This document shows positions 8,378 to 16,225 of a stretch of DNA of 49,695 nucleotides, one piece after another. How positions within the stretch are numbered: the stretch's first letter is position 1; every line of letters begins with the position of its first letter. A program made the translations under genes and the position numbers. Source of the stretch: JBBTYG01 sp964418085 (GTDB lineage Bacteria; Patescibacteriota; Minisyncoccia; UBA6257; 2-01-FULL-56-20); contig CAYQKB010000001.1 of assembly GCA_964418085.1 (NCBI GenBank), positions 1 through 49,695 of the forward strand, read 5' to 3'. A model generated the notes under the pieces. The model was not told where the DNA came from. It saw only the letters and a program-made list of their open reading frames with translations, and did no database searches.

Positions 8378-9832
8378 CTATAACGTGCTGGGCGGACTGC
8401 CATCTTCTGCACGTTCAACGTATTCGATGTTTTCGGCCTTCTTGGCATTTTCCGGCGTAATGACCCTTGTCCGTCGTCTATCACGCAAATAGCCCAAGAG
8501 AACAAAAAGCAAAATAAGAAGAAGAAGTAACGGCCATATCCATCCCCACGGAATAACCGAGAAAGCGAAAGCCAAACCGCCGACCGGCTCCGTAGATGAA
8601 GAGCTTGTCGCGTTTGTCAGTATTGCAAGAGATGAGAGAGTGCCGGATGCATTCTTCGTCCCCGTTGCATTCCGCAGAGAACCCGGAAGCTCGGCGAGGT
8701 TTCTTTCGGTGCTCGAAGGAACTCCTCCCAAACCGCCTTCAAATTTATGGACGGTTCCCGACGGCGCGCCCTGATTCCGCAGCAATTCTAATAAGTTCTT
8801 TCCGTTCTGCACTACGAGCTGTTGAGCCGGGGTAAGCGGAAACTGTCTTCCGCAGAAAATCTCGTTTATTTTCTTTACCGTTGTGATATACACATATCCT
8901 GTCGGCTCGGTAAGTCCCCATGGATCAAGTATGTCCGCCTTATATCTTTCCTGAAACGCCTTTACCGCTTCGAATGTTGCGGCATCGTACACTCCAGTTA
9001 TCTGAACATTCTCAAATCCTTCAATATAACGCAGAAACCCTTGAAGCTTATCTACTTCAACAGGATCGTTCTGCTCGCCAAAGCGGATATATTTACGAAT
9101 ATAAGTGACGCATTCAGTCGGAACTGTAATTGTTCCGCCACCAGAACCAGAAGATGGGACTATCGGCGCAGTCGGAGTTGAAGAAGTCGGGAATGTTCCG
9201 GTACCGCCGCCCACAGTTACAACTGTCGGATTGCCTGAACCGCCACCTCCTCCTCCGCCTCCCCCGTTTACTCCTCCGCCGTTATTTCCATTTCCTCCCG
9301 GTGTCGTTGATGTCGGCTGAACAGACACGCCGCCGTCTCCTCCATTTGAAGATCCACCGGTCACCGTGCTCGAAGCCGTAGATGTCGGAGTAGAAGATAT
9401 GCCATCCCCTCCGTTCGATGAGCCGCCGGACACGGTTGATGTCGCGGTAGATGTCGAAACAGAAATGGAAGAATCATCTCCATTCGAAGAACCTCCGGTC
9501 ACCGTGCTTGTAGGCACAGTTGCCGTAGTGCTCGTCGGGAAAACAATTGCATCATCACCATTCATGGATCCTCCAGTCACGGAACCCCCCGGGAAAGTCG
9601 AACTCGGGGTCGAAGTTGAAACCACAGTCGTGCCATCGTCTCCGTTCGTGGATCCGCAGCTAATCGGTGAACTCGAACTTTCGCGAGAAATCACCGCCGT
9701 GCCATCGTCTCCACTCGAGGAATCGCCATGCACACTCGCTAAGGCAACCGTTTGAGAACGGAAAAATAAGGTTAACACAATCAGCAAAATCAAAACTATC
9801 GTATTATGACAATAATTCCGGAATAATTTCAT
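8378..9832 (-). CDS. Repeat-rich surface protein with peptidoglycan-binding-like domain
   Basis: 484 residues from the ATG at 9832. A signal-like hydrophobic helix (NTIVLILLIVLTLFF) is followed by about seven repeats of a GGSSNGDDG-type unit separated by Ser/Thr stretches, a glycine-rich linker, a PG_binding_1-like domain (IRFGEQNDPVEVDKLQGFL...VYDAATFEAVKAFQERY), and a C-terminal helix (WGWIWPLLLLLILLFVLLGYL) with a basic tail. The layout is an anchored cell-surface protein. The frame stays open 53 codons upstream to 9991, but those codons lie in a palindromic element, so I place the start at 9832. The repeats are a likely site of length variation. Confidence 0.78.
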   Translation of the reverse strand: MKLFRNYCHNTIVLILLIVLTLFFRSQTVALASVHGDSSSGDDGTAVISRESSSSPISCGSTNGDDGTTVVSTSTPSSTFPGGSVTGGSMNGDDAIVFPTSTTATVPTSTVTGGSSNGDDSSISVSTSTATSTVSGGSSNGGDGISSTPTSTASSTVTGGSSNGGDGGVSVQPTSTTPGGNGNNGGGVNGGGGGGGGGSGNPTVVTVGGGTGTFPTSSTPTAPIVPSSGSGGGTITVPTECVTYIRKYIRFGEQNDPVEVDKLQGFLRYIEGFENVQITGVYDAATFEAVKAFQERYKADILDPWGLTEPTGYVYITTVKKINEIFCGRQFPLTPAQQLVVQNGKNLLELLRNQGAPSGTVHKFEGGLGGVPSSTERNLAELPGSLRNATGTKNASGTLSSLAILTNATSSSSTEPVGGLAFAFSVIPWGWIWPLLLLLILLFVLLGYLRDRRRTRVITPENAKKAENIEYVERAEDGSPPSTL

Positions 9833-9844
9833 ATACAAGTGAGT

Positions 9845-10017
9845 AGACCCCATCTCAAAAGTAGGCCTGCGATTGTCGCGAGGGATTTTCGAGATGAAAA
9901 CAAGGATATTCCGACAAAGGATACGGTCGTATCCTGCGAAGGAAATCGTTGTTTTCAGCCGAAAATAACCGTGAGAACCGCGGTTCTTCATTGATACCTA
10001 CTTGTGAGATGGGGTCT
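9845..10017. mobile_element. Palindromic MITE-like element A (173 bp)
   Basis: The ends are inverted repeats of 21 bp with one mismatch (AGACCCCATCTCAAAAG... and its complement). The interior is itself an imperfect palindrome, since TTGTCGCGAGGGATTTTCGAG-like sequence on the left pairs with the right half, topped by a small hairpin GGATAC/GTATCC. It carries no gene. It begins 12 bases upstream of the surface-protein start and probably holds that gene's promoter region. Confidence 0.8.
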
Positions 10018-10094
10018 GGATAAATTTTTTCGACCATTTCCAGGAATTGTCAAAGATCTGTCAAAGCAATCATAATCATCAATGCAGAGATATT

Positions 10095-10366
10095 AGACCC
10101 CACTTGCAAAATCCCTTCTAGCCGCGTTCTTAGCGATTTTTTCGTATCCGCAAGGCTTCGATGAGGAAGTTGTGCTGAAGCACTACGCCCGAGTCGAAAC
10201 GAAGCGGGACGAGAAAATCGCAAGAACCCTTCGGGATACGCTAAGTTTGTGCTGTCGCTGCGTCGCTTCGGGACTCGGAGTACGTAAAGCACACCTTCGC
10301 CCTTGCTCCTTGCGACATCAAAAATTTAGCAGTATCGCGGCCGAAGGTATTTTGTAAGTGGGGTCT
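10095..10366. mobile_element. Palindromic MITE-like element B (272 bp)
   Basis: The ends read AGACCCCACTTGCAAAAT on the left and the near-complement ATTTTGTAAGTGGGGTCT on the right. The AGACCCCA start is shared with element A but the rest of the terminal repeat differs, so it looks like a sister family. The interior has further inverted segments and no convincing gene. It sits between elements A and C. Confidence 0.75.
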
Positions 10367-10414
10367 TGATTTTTAAAGAGCGGCTTATCCTACCACAAAA
10401 ACCTTTATAGTCCA

Positions 10415-10620
10415 GAACCCATCTCAAAAGTAGGCCAGCGGTTGTCGCGAGATATTTTCGAGAATAAAAACGACGATGTTCCGACCCGCCTCGACTCGAC
10501 GTCTTCGGCGAGGCGGGCAAGGAATACTGAGGTATTCCGCGAAGGAAATCGTTGTTTTCAGCCGAAAATAACCGCGAGAACCGAGGCTCTTCGTCAATAA
10601 CCTACTTTTGAGATGGGTTC
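10415..10620. mobile_element. Palindromic MITE-like element C (206 bp), copy of A
   Basis: The terminal inverted repeats GAACCCATCTCAAAAGTAGG are perfect over 20 bp. The interior matches element A over most of its length (the block CGAAGGAAATCGTTGTTTTC is shared), but the apex carries two different small hairpins, CCCGCCTCG/CGAGGCGGG and GGAATAC/GTATTCC. The family therefore has a conserved stem and a variable tip. Confidence 0.8.
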
Positions 10621-10722
10621 AAGGTTTATGCGGCCCATTCGCCTCTAACTACGTGACGCTTCATAGCGAGTGCTATTACAAAATCTGATTTTAGCGACAC
10701 CGGAGCACGACTGGGAAATATT

Positions 10723-10750
10723 TTGATATAACAACTAAAACGTGTAGAAT
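10723..10750 (+). promoter_or_regulatory. Promoter of the ABC exporter operon
   Basis: TTGATA at 10723-10728 and TAGAAT at 10745-10750 are separated by 16 bases. The ATG of the ABC ATPase is 40 bases further on, leaving a short leader. It lies just beyond palindromic element C. Confidence 0.55.
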
Positions 10751-10790
10751 ATGGAATAAAGTTAAAACAGCATTATTCTAGAAAGATCTG

Positions 10791-11516
10791 ATGATTTCCA
10801 TAAAAAATATTTCAAAGAAGTATTGGCATGAAACGGTTGTGCGCGGAGTGTCACTCAATGTCCGCGAGGGCAGCGTGTTTGGCTTCATGGGGCAGAACGG
10901 TTCGGGAAAAACAACCACGATGAAAATGATCGTCGGTATCACCGCGCCGACGGAGGGAACTATTGAGATAGACGGAAAGCAGTTGGGCGACGCGTCTGTG
11001 CACGAAGTGATTGGCTATATGCCCGAAGCTCCCTATTTCTATGACCGGCTTACCGGATTGGAATTTTTACGTTTCTCGGGAGAATTATTTGAGAATGGAA
11101 AAAAACAGGATACCGATTACGATGCGCTCTTAAAAGAGGTTGGCATCTATGGCGCTCGCGACAAAAAAATTCAGACCTATTCAAAAGGAATGAAGCAAAG
11201 ACTCGGCTTCGCGCAAGCGCTGGTGAATGACCCGAAATACGTGTTCCTCGACGAACCGCTCGACGGACTCGACCCGATCGGACGGCGGGAAATTAAAAAT
11301 ATCATCAAAGGGTTGAAAGCGCGCGGGAAAACTATTTTTTTCAATTCGCATATCCTGTACGACACAGAGGAGCTGTGCGATGAGATCGGTATCATTAACG
11401 ATGGCTCGCTCCTCTATCGCGGCACGGTAAAAGAGTTCACACACGGTCGCCCGCTCGAAGAACAATTCATCGCGCTTGTCGAAAAGCACGGCGTGCCGCA
11501 TTCAACAGCAACATGA
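10791..11516 (+). CDS. ABC transporter ATP-binding protein
   Basis: 241 residues, a complete ABC ATPase: Walker A GQNGSGKTTTMK, Q-loop region IGYMPEAPYFY, signature YSKGMKQRLGFAQAL, Walker B YVFLDEPLDGLDP and H-loop NSH. The form resembles CcmA/DrrA-type ATPases that pair with ABC-2 permeases for export. The stop overlaps the start of the permease gene (ATGA), so the two subunits are co-translated. The substrate is unknown; the next gene, a TPR-like membrane protein, could be a third component. Confidence 0.93.
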   Translation: MISIKNISKKYWHETVVRGVSLNVREGSVFGFMGQNGSGKTTTMKMIVGITAPTEGTIEIDGKQLGDASVHEVIGYMPEAPYFYDRLTGLEFLRFSGELFENGKKQDTDYDALLKEVGIYGARDKKIQTYSKGMKQRLGFAQALVNDPKYVFLDEPLDGLDPIGRREIKNIIKGLKARGKTIFFNSHILYDTEELCDEIGIINDGSLLYRGTVKEFTHGRPLEEQFIALVEKHGVPHSTAT

Positions 11517-12271
11517 GAATCATCTTCGTCATAGCCAAAAATACGTTCAGAGAAGCAATACGGGATAAAATCCTCTACGCAATCGTGGGTTTTGCCGCGC
11601 TTTTTATTCTTTCGAGCTTGTTCGTCGCGCAGCTTGCGCACAACGACATCATTCCGGTAAAAAGCTTTGGGCTTACAGGCATATACGTCTTTGGCCTCAT
11701 TGCCGCGATATTTTTGGGGTCGTCTATTATCTATAAAGAAATTGAAAAAAGAACCCTGTATTTCATCCTTTCAAAACCGGTTTCCCGCACGCAGATTATC
11801 ATGGGAAAATTTCTCGGCCTTCTTGCCGCCGTTGCGCTTACGACAATCTTAATGACGCTCGTCTACGAAGGCGTCATCCTGTATCAGGGCGGCGGGTTCG
11901 ATTACGGAGCGCTCCTATCCACACTTTTTCAAATCATGGAAGAAGCGCTTTTCACTGCACTCCTCATTTTTCTCTCTTCAATCATGGCACCGCTCACCTC
12001 CACCATTTCCGCGATTATCATTCTTTTCGTTGGGCATCTTACCGCCTCCGCTCTCGCGGAAGCAAAAACCGTCGGTGGAATTTCGTATAAATTCATCTCA
12101 TTCATTTATTATGTTTTTCCGAATCTCGGAAAATTCGACATCCGGGCATTCATCATCCACGGCACGCCGCCGCCCTCATCACTCGGCATCATTGCATTCT
12201 GCTACGCCCTTTTTTACTCGACACTGCTCCTTTTTTCCGCGTGTATACTCTTTAAGCGGAGGGAGCTTTAA
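11513..12271 (+). CDS. ABC-2 type permease
   Basis: 252 residues with about six hydrophobic segments and the N-terminal FREAIRDKILYAIVGFAALFIL typical of ABC-2/NatB-like permeases. The central stretch IYKEIEKRTLYFILSKPVSRTQIIMGKFLG is the usual cytoplasmic coupling region next to the ATPase. It overlaps the ATPase gene by four bases. It would form the membrane channel of a homodimeric exporter. The substrate cannot be told from the sequence. Confidence 0.9.
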   Translation: MRIIFVIAKNTFREAIRDKILYAIVGFAALFILSSLFVAQLAHNDIIPVKSFGLTGIYVFGLIAAIFLGSSIIYKEIEKRTLYFILSKPVSRTQIIMGKFLGLLAAVALTTILMTLVYEGVILYQGGGFDYGALLSTLFQIMEEALFTALLIFLSSIMAPLTSTISAIIILFVGHLTASALAEAKTVGGISYKFISFIYYVFPNLGKFDIRAFIIHGTPPPSSLGIIAFCYALFYSTLLLFSACILFKRREL

Positions 12272-12340
12272 AACATATATCCCCTCACCCGTCAAAGATC
12301 AGTCTATCTAGTGAAATCGAATCATTCGCAGTAGCCTCTA

Positions 12341-12346
12341 TATAAT
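12341..12346 (+). promoter_or_regulatory. -10 box close to a start codon (probably leaderless)
   Basis: TATAAT ends five bases before the ATG at 12351, so a transcript starting at the normal distance would begin at or next to the start codon. No convincing -35 box is seen 16-18 bases upstream. Confidence 0.45.
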
Positions 12347-12350
12347 AAAC

Positions 12351-13232
12351 ATGACATCATCATTGCAACCAAAATCTTTGAAAGGTGTGGGGATGCCCAA
12401 GATTATAAACGGACCGGCGAAGCTCGTCGCAATACTGGCGCTATTCGGCGGAGTGTTCGGAACACAACTTATCTACGACACAAAAAAAATTCAAGCGCCC
12501 GAAACCGATTTCGCGGTTTCTCCAAAATTTTTGGCGGCGATTGATATCGGACTTCATTCGGCGCTTGCATCATACCTGTGGCTTTTTAAAACAAGAACCG
12601 AGCTTATCCATTTTCTATTTCTTTCAAAAAAAGATCAGGAAGATGGTTTCAACAAATTTTCCCGTGACATAAATACCATAAATACGCTCGATCCGAAATA
12701 CAGCGACCCGTACGCGTACTCCGTCATCGTTCTTCCCGCAAGCACCTATTCAAAAAGAATTGAGGCCTCAATCGAGATAGGCAAACGCGGAGTCGCAAAC
12801 GCCGATCCGGACTGGCAAATCCCCTTCTATATGGCCGTCACCTATCATCTCGACCTTAAAGACAGTCTGGACGCACTCAGGTATTTCGACATCGCATCCC
12901 GCACGCCCGGAATTCCCAACGTCGTAAAAGTATTTGCGGCAAATTACGGCTCAATCCCAACAACCCGCGAACAAACAAAACAAATCTGGACAGTAATTTA
13001 CAAAACCACAGACGACGAAGCAACTCGCGAGCGGGCACAATCCTACATCGTACACCTGGATATTTTTGACTTCCTTGAAAATGCGGTAAAGGAATATAAA
13101 ACAAAATTTGGCATGTATCCAAAAGATCTCTCCGATCTCGTTTCGAAAAAAATCATACCGGAAATACCGCTAGATCCGCTGGGCTTTACCTTCTATCTGT
13201 TTAAAAACGGTGAAGTGCGGGTGAAGGATTAA
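12351..13232 (+). CDS. TPR-like membrane protein with GspG-like C-terminal segment
   Basis: 293 residues. One N-terminal membrane helix (AKLVAILALFGGVFGTQLIY) is followed by an alpha-helical region that looks like degenerate TPRs (YAYSVIVLPASTYSKRIEASIEIGKRG; WQIPFYMAVTYHLDL). The C-terminal stretch AVKEYKTKFGMYPKDLSDLV...IPLDPLG resembles the end of GspG-type pseudopilins, where a YPxxLxxL-PxDPxG pattern is common. A second in-frame ATG 14 codons in is an alternative start. It directly follows the ABC exporter pair and may work with it. A rho-independent terminator follows. Function unknown. Confidence 0.7.
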   Translation: MTSSLQPKSLKGVGMPKIINGPAKLVAILALFGGVFGTQLIYDTKKIQAPETDFAVSPKFLAAIDIGLHSALASYLWLFKTRTELIHFLFLSKKDQEDGFNKFSRDINTINTLDPKYSDPYAYSVIVLPASTYSKRIEASIEIGKRGVANADPDWQIPFYMAVTYHLDLKDSLDALRYFDIASRTPGIPNVVKVFAANYGSIPTTREQTKQIWTVIYKTTDDEATRERAQSYIVHLDIFDFLENAVKEYKTKFGMYPKDLSDLVSKKIIPEIPLDPLGFTFYLFKNGEVRVKD

Positions 13233-13238
13233 AATGCG

Positions 13239-13268
13239 AAGGCGGGACAATGTTGTCCCGCCTTTTTT
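13239..13268 (+). terminator. Intrinsic terminator
   Basis: GGCGGGACAA/TTGTCCCGCC form a ten-pair GC-rich stem with a very small loop, followed by TTTTTT. It ends the exporter and TPR-like transcript and faces the convergent cupin gene. Confidence 0.92.
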
Positions 13269-13289
13269 GACGTGTACCGGCCTGCTCGG

Positions 13290-13676
13290 CTATGCAAGAT
13301 AGTAATCACTCGACCGCCACGCTGACACCGTAAATACGGTAACTTCGGCAGGTCCGCCCACACCCTCGGCCCAGTGTTCTTGGCCAGGACGGATAGTCAA
13401 GACGTTATTTTCGCGAAGCGTCAACGGTTCCTGCCTTCTGTTTCCGATATGAACTCTCAGGATCCCTTTCCGGACCTGATAGACTTCGATGGTTTCTTTA
13501 TGTACATGTGGCTTCGAAGTGCCGATCAGGGCAATTGCCAGGCTCCAGCTTTCGTCCGTGGCTCTCGCAACTTCGCAGACCACTTCCTCGGGCGCGTCTT
13601 CGGGAATCATGAAAAATGTAGCTCCCTTTGGCTGTTGCTGTTTCAACCGTTCAATCATTGCTGTCGGAATAATCAT
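13290..13676 (-). CDS. Cupin-domain protein
   Basis: 128 residues with a single cupin barrel: motif 1 HVHKETIEVYQVRKG gives HxH and a glutamate, and motif 2 is RPGQEHWAEG with the second His. These four residues would bind one metal ion. Small one-domain cupins are often sugar isomerases, dioxygenases or sensory proteins; nothing here separates these. It lies downstream of gpsA on the same strand, about 100 bases away. Confidence 0.8.
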   Translation of the reverse strand: MIIPTAMIERLKQQQPKGATFFMIPEDAPEEVVCEVARATDESWSLAIALIGTSKPHVHKETIEVYQVRKGILRVHIGNRRQEPLTLRENNVLTIRPGQEHWAEGVGGPAEVTVFTVSAWRSSDYYLA

Positions 13677-13779
13677 ATGGTTTCACTTTCGTTAAAGGTC
13701 TGGCGTGATAATAACTCTAAATTCGCCCGCATGGCAAGCGATGAAAAAATCGCGGGCCGGCAAAAAAACAAAAAAATCT

Positions 13780-14664
13780 CTACGTATGGACCGCGGAGAA
13801 AACTGCACGGACATCTTTCTTTTTTAGGATAACGTCATCAAGTGCAATAAGTATCGGGAATCTCTTTGCTTCGCCCTTAAGCATTGAAAGCACCGACGGA
13901 AGTGACACGGTGCCTTCCCCCATCGGCGCCACGCCCTCTTTAATCAAACGTTCCCCTACGCCACGATTCCGCGAGTGCGGGGAAAATCCGGTCGCAACCA
14001 AATCGCCAAGGCCGGCGCAGCTATATGCCGCCTGGCCGTCCCCGCCGAGCGTCTTTATTATTTCAGCCATTTCGGAAAGTGCCTGCCCGACATACCAGCC
14101 CTTAAAATTTGAGCCGAGCTCAAGCGCATCCACGATTCCGAGGCCGACCGCGTAAATATTTTTAAGCACTCCGGCGAGAGCCACGCTTCGAATGTCAGAT
14201 GAATGCTCGAGAACAAGATTGGTATTCGAAAAAAGATTCTTAACTTCGGAAATTGCTGCCTTATCAAGCGACGTGCACACACCCCTGCCGGATAAGCTGT
14301 TAGCCAGTTCTTCGGCAAGCATCGGCCCGCTTACAAGCACGTTTGGGTGGTGGGGCAAAAGTTCGGTAAAAATTTCGTCCGCGCGCTTCAGGGTTTTGCC
14401 TTCAATCCCTTTCGCGAAAAAAATCAGTATCGCATTGTCCCGTAAATACGGTTTCAGATCTTTTATGGCGTCGCGCACTCTCCACGACGGAACGCACAAA
14501 AATATAACGTCTGCCTTCGACACGGTTTCGGAAAGCGGTTTTTGATTCGGCACTTTCGAAACATCAACGTCAAAAAACTCGGTTCGTACATTTTTCTTCT
14601 CCAAAATACTCCCTAGTGCCGCCCCAATTCTCCCGGCACCGATAATTAAAACAGTGTTGTTCAT
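13780..14664 (-). CDS. gpsA: Glycerol-3-phosphate dehydrogenase [NAD(P)+]
   Basis: 294 residues. The N terminus MNNTVLIIGAGRIGAALGSILEKKN has the Rossmann GxGxxG. Later VSGPMLAEELA corresponds to the family GPxxAxE segment, and ALAGVLKNIYAVGLGIVDAL contains the catalytic lysine (LKN). YSCAGLGDLVATGFSPHSRNRGVGE matches the GxGDLxxTxxSxxSRN motif. It makes sn-glycerol 3-phosphate from dihydroxyacetone phosphate for lipid synthesis. At 294 residues it is somewhat shorter than the usual 330. The start lies four bases after a 34-residue small frame, inside one arm of an inverted repeat (see 14663-14769), so its translation may be coupled. Confidence 0.93.
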   Translation of the reverse strand: MNNTVLIIGAGRIGAALGSILEKKNVRTEFFDVDVSKVPNQKPLSETVSKADVIFLCVPSWRVRDAIKDLKPYLRDNAILIFFAKGIEGKTLKRADEIFTELLPHHPNVLVSGPMLAEELANSLSGRGVCTSLDKAAISEVKNLFSNTNLVLEHSSDIRSVALAGVLKNIYAVGLGIVDALELGSNFKGWYVGQALSEMAEIIKTLGGDGQAAYSCAGLGDLVATGFSPHSRNRGVGERLIKEGVAPMGEGTVSLPSVLSMLKGEAKRFPILIALDDVILKKKDVRAVFSAVHT

Positions 14665-14769
14665 CCCGTTAGAAAATTAAAAACAGCGCTTTGCGACCGC
14701 TAAGGCGATTAGTGTTAGAATCGATTGTTTGATATTGATACGTTGTGATTGTTAATTTTCTAACGGGAT
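14663..14769 (-). repeat. 107-bp inverted-repeat element, copy 1 (upstream of gpsA)
   Basis: Arms ATCCCGTTAGAAAATTAA and its exact complement (18 bp) bound a 71-bp centre. Read on the minus strand it aligns without gaps, at the same total length, with the element at 27701-27807, including shared blocks in the centre such as ACAATC and TAATCGC. Flanking AGCATGA on one side and GAAC on the other are also shared. The downstream arm runs into the gpsA start codon. Confidence 0.9.
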
Positions 14770-14773
14770 TCAT
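14669..14773 (-). CDS. 34-residue small protein or leader peptide (MNPVRKL...LIF), copy 1
   Basis: Starts at ATG 14773 and ends with TAA at 14669. The peptide begins MNPVRKL and ends LIF, and shares QTI, NR, S, K and L in register with the equally long peptide at 27697-27801. The differences between copies include synonymous changes (CAA/CAG, AGC/AGT, CTG/CTA). The gpsA ATG follows four bases after the stop, a coupling distance. A TATAAT lies about seven bases before the start, so the message could be leaderless. The first codons pair with the bases around the gpsA start, so ribosome passage would open that hairpin. Translation is inferred, not shown. Confidence 0.6.
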   Translation of the reverse strand: MNPVRKLTITTYQYQTIDSNTNRLSGRKALFLIF

Positions 14774-14872
14774 GCTCTTGATTATAAAGCGTTGCAAGCC
14801 TGGTTTCTAGCTTTTCTTCCCTCCTTATTTTAATATTCTTAGGTACCAAACGTAATCCGACCTCTATCAAAC

Positions 14873-15349
14873 CTAGTTCCCGCTCGTCTTCAAAAATCCG
14901 GCAATCGCCTTCACCACCTGGGAATCCGGCTTCAGGTTTTCCCAAAACATGATTTTATCCTTCGGAATATACATCGTGTCCTGCGGGCCATGGAGTTCGC
15001 CGCCAAGCTTCACGAGGTTAAATCCCGATCCCGGCGCCGTCGCTCCCTGTTGAAGCTGTTCGGCAACCTGCAAATAGAAAATATTTGAAAGCGTCACGTA
15101 ATCCCTGCTGTGGTTCGCGAGATGTCCAAAATAAACCTGGTTATTGGTTAGAAACACCGACTGCCACTCCGATCCGGAAACCGCCGGGAAATCCCCGCCG
15201 GAAAGAATACTCCAGGCGACAACCACGATAGCCGCTATAATGAGTATGCCCACAATGTTCCATCCCCGCCCACCGCCGCGCTTCGGCGCAACCGACTCTG
15301 GCGCAACATGCGCCGAAGTCTCAAAAGCTACATTTGTTTTTCCAGCCAT
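14873..15349 (-). CDS. Single-pass membrane protein of unknown function
   Basis: 158 residues. A Ser/Ala/Gly-rich N-terminal tail of about 30 residues precedes one helix (WNIVGILIIAAIVVVAWSIL), then a small outer domain (WQSVFLTNNQVYFGHLANHSRDYVTLSNIFYLQV...MYIPKDKIMFWENLKPDSQVVKAI). The domain looks conserved and globular: the VFLTNNQVYFGHL and FWENL stretches have the feel of a family present across CPR genomes, though I cannot name it. It sits upstream of the small peptide gene and gpsA on the same strand. Confidence 0.7.
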   Translation of the reverse strand: MAGKTNVAFETSAHVAPESVAPKRGGGRGWNIVGILIIAAIVVVAWSILSGGDFPAVSGSEWQSVFLTNNQVYFGHLANHSRDYVTLSNIFYLQVAEQLQQGATAPGSGFNLVKLGGELHGPQDTMYIPKDKIMFWENLKPDSQVVKAIAGFLKTSGN

Positions 15350-15499
15350 TGATGTATGGTATAAGTTTAATTTCGACTTTTTATAATCATACCACGCTGT
15401 CCAAAAAATAAAATATATCGTATCTCCTAATATTATATTTCTATCTTATCTCTAAGCTCTTATCTCTTGTCTCTATTTTCTAAGTACTATTTTCTAGTC
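15350..15499. other. Intergenic with a 19-bp repeat
   Basis: AT-rich spacer without a gene. The 19-mer TCTATTTTCTAAGTACTAT at 15472-15490 recurs exactly at 16046-16064 and 29250-29268. Related shorter runs (TATCTCTAAGCTCTTATCTC) precede it. The repeat sits at gene ends each time. Confidence 0.6.
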
Positions 15500-15645
15500 T
15501 CATTTCCCCAGTTGGTAGAGCATCTGGACTTCGCGCGGAGACAGCGCCCGGTTGCTTGCCCGGAGCTTGTCGAAGGTGCTTGCCCTGACTCGTCCCGAGT
15601 ATTATCGAGGGAGCTTGTGGAAGTGTAGACGCACACGTCGTCGAG
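15500..15645 (-). pseudogene. Decayed LamG-protein tail interrupted by an STSSGQA-type repeat
   Basis: Read on the minus strand, the piece begins FLDDVCVYT, which corresponds to the LamG-tail motif DDVRIYNR, is then interrupted by DNA encoding STSSGQAPSTSSGQA-like units (about 15552-15625), and resumes in a shifted frame with sequence that would read ALSPREVQMLYQLGK before a stop at 15500. The homologous intact tail is in the LamG gene at 16590-18839. It is a broken copy without a start. Confidence 0.65.
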
Positions 15646-15669
15646 GAAAGCAGTAAAAAAACGGAGTCA

Positions 15670-15915
15670 TTATCGCGAGTGCTTTTGCTCAAGCTTTCGC
15701 ACGCGCATCTCAAGGGCGTCAAAACGCTCCTTCCAGTCAGAACCCAAAGACGAAATTTGGAGTTCTACACGGTCAAAACGGTCGTTCACCTCCGCATTGA
15801 ATTTTGTTATATCAGCATTAGTAGCCGCGAGTTCTGCTTTTGTCGCCGTCTTTTCAAAACCGGCCGCCACCATCTGTGCCAGCTCATCTAATGTAATATT
15901 TTTTGCCTTTGCCAT
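15670..15915 (-). CDS. Small coiled-coil protein
   Basis: 81 residues: MAKAKNITLDELAQMVAAGFEKT, then a heptad-rich helix (ATNADITKFNAEVNDRFDRVELQISSLGSDWKERFDALEMRVRKLEQ). Hydrophobic residues at a/d spacing suggest a dimeric or trimeric coiled coil. Small proteins of this pattern (DELAxMVAxGF, RFDxVE) are frequent in CPR genomes with no known function. Well-formed codons and a clear ATG support a real gene; no partner is evident from the neighbours. Confidence 0.6.
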   Translation of the reverse strand: MAKAKNITLDELAQMVAAGFEKTATKAELAATNADITKFNAEVNDRFDRVELQISSLGSDWKERFDALEMRVRKLEQKHSR

Positions 15916-16082
15916 ATGCTTATAGTAGACGTTGAAATGGATTTGTCAATCTCCATCTTCTCCGATGCCCAAGTCAGCCGGGTCTTTCTCTCTTCGGTGG
16001 CAGCGGATAAGACAGATCAGCCCCTATACAGTCTTATCCATCCTCTCTATTTTCTAAGTACTATATTTCCGCTGCGCCCCTC

Positions 16083-16165
16083 TGTCATTCTCGAGCGCCG
16101 CGTTCGGGAATCCAGACCATTCCCAACTCAACCCTGGATCCCCGGGCTGCTGCCCGAGGATGACA
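16083..16165. mobile_element. PAKAGIQ/RESGNP-type MITE, copy 2
   Basis: TGTCATTCTCGAGC...GGGAATCCAG at the left and CTGGATCCCCGGG...CCGAGGATGACA at the right form the inverted ends of the common 70-90 bp palindromic repeat whose translations read like IPAKAGIQ or RESGNP. A closer match lies at 18711-18784. It is in a non-coding 310-bp gap that also holds the 19-bp repeat at 16046. Confidence 0.75.
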
Positions 16166-16225
16166 GAAAAACTACCTCCCCAAGTTGTAGAGCATCTGCA
16201 CTTCGCGGGGAGAGAGGACGCGGTT

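Noticed and set aside
9833..9991. N-terminal 53-codon extension of the PG-binding surface protein
   Set aside because: Most of it lies inside a palindromic element and the hydrophobic signal begins only after the ATG at 9832.
14663..14769. Integron attC site
   Set aside because: The GTTAG/CTAAC ends resemble attC core boxes, but their order is reversed (GTTAG at the left, CTAAC at the right) and the arms are fully symmetrical.
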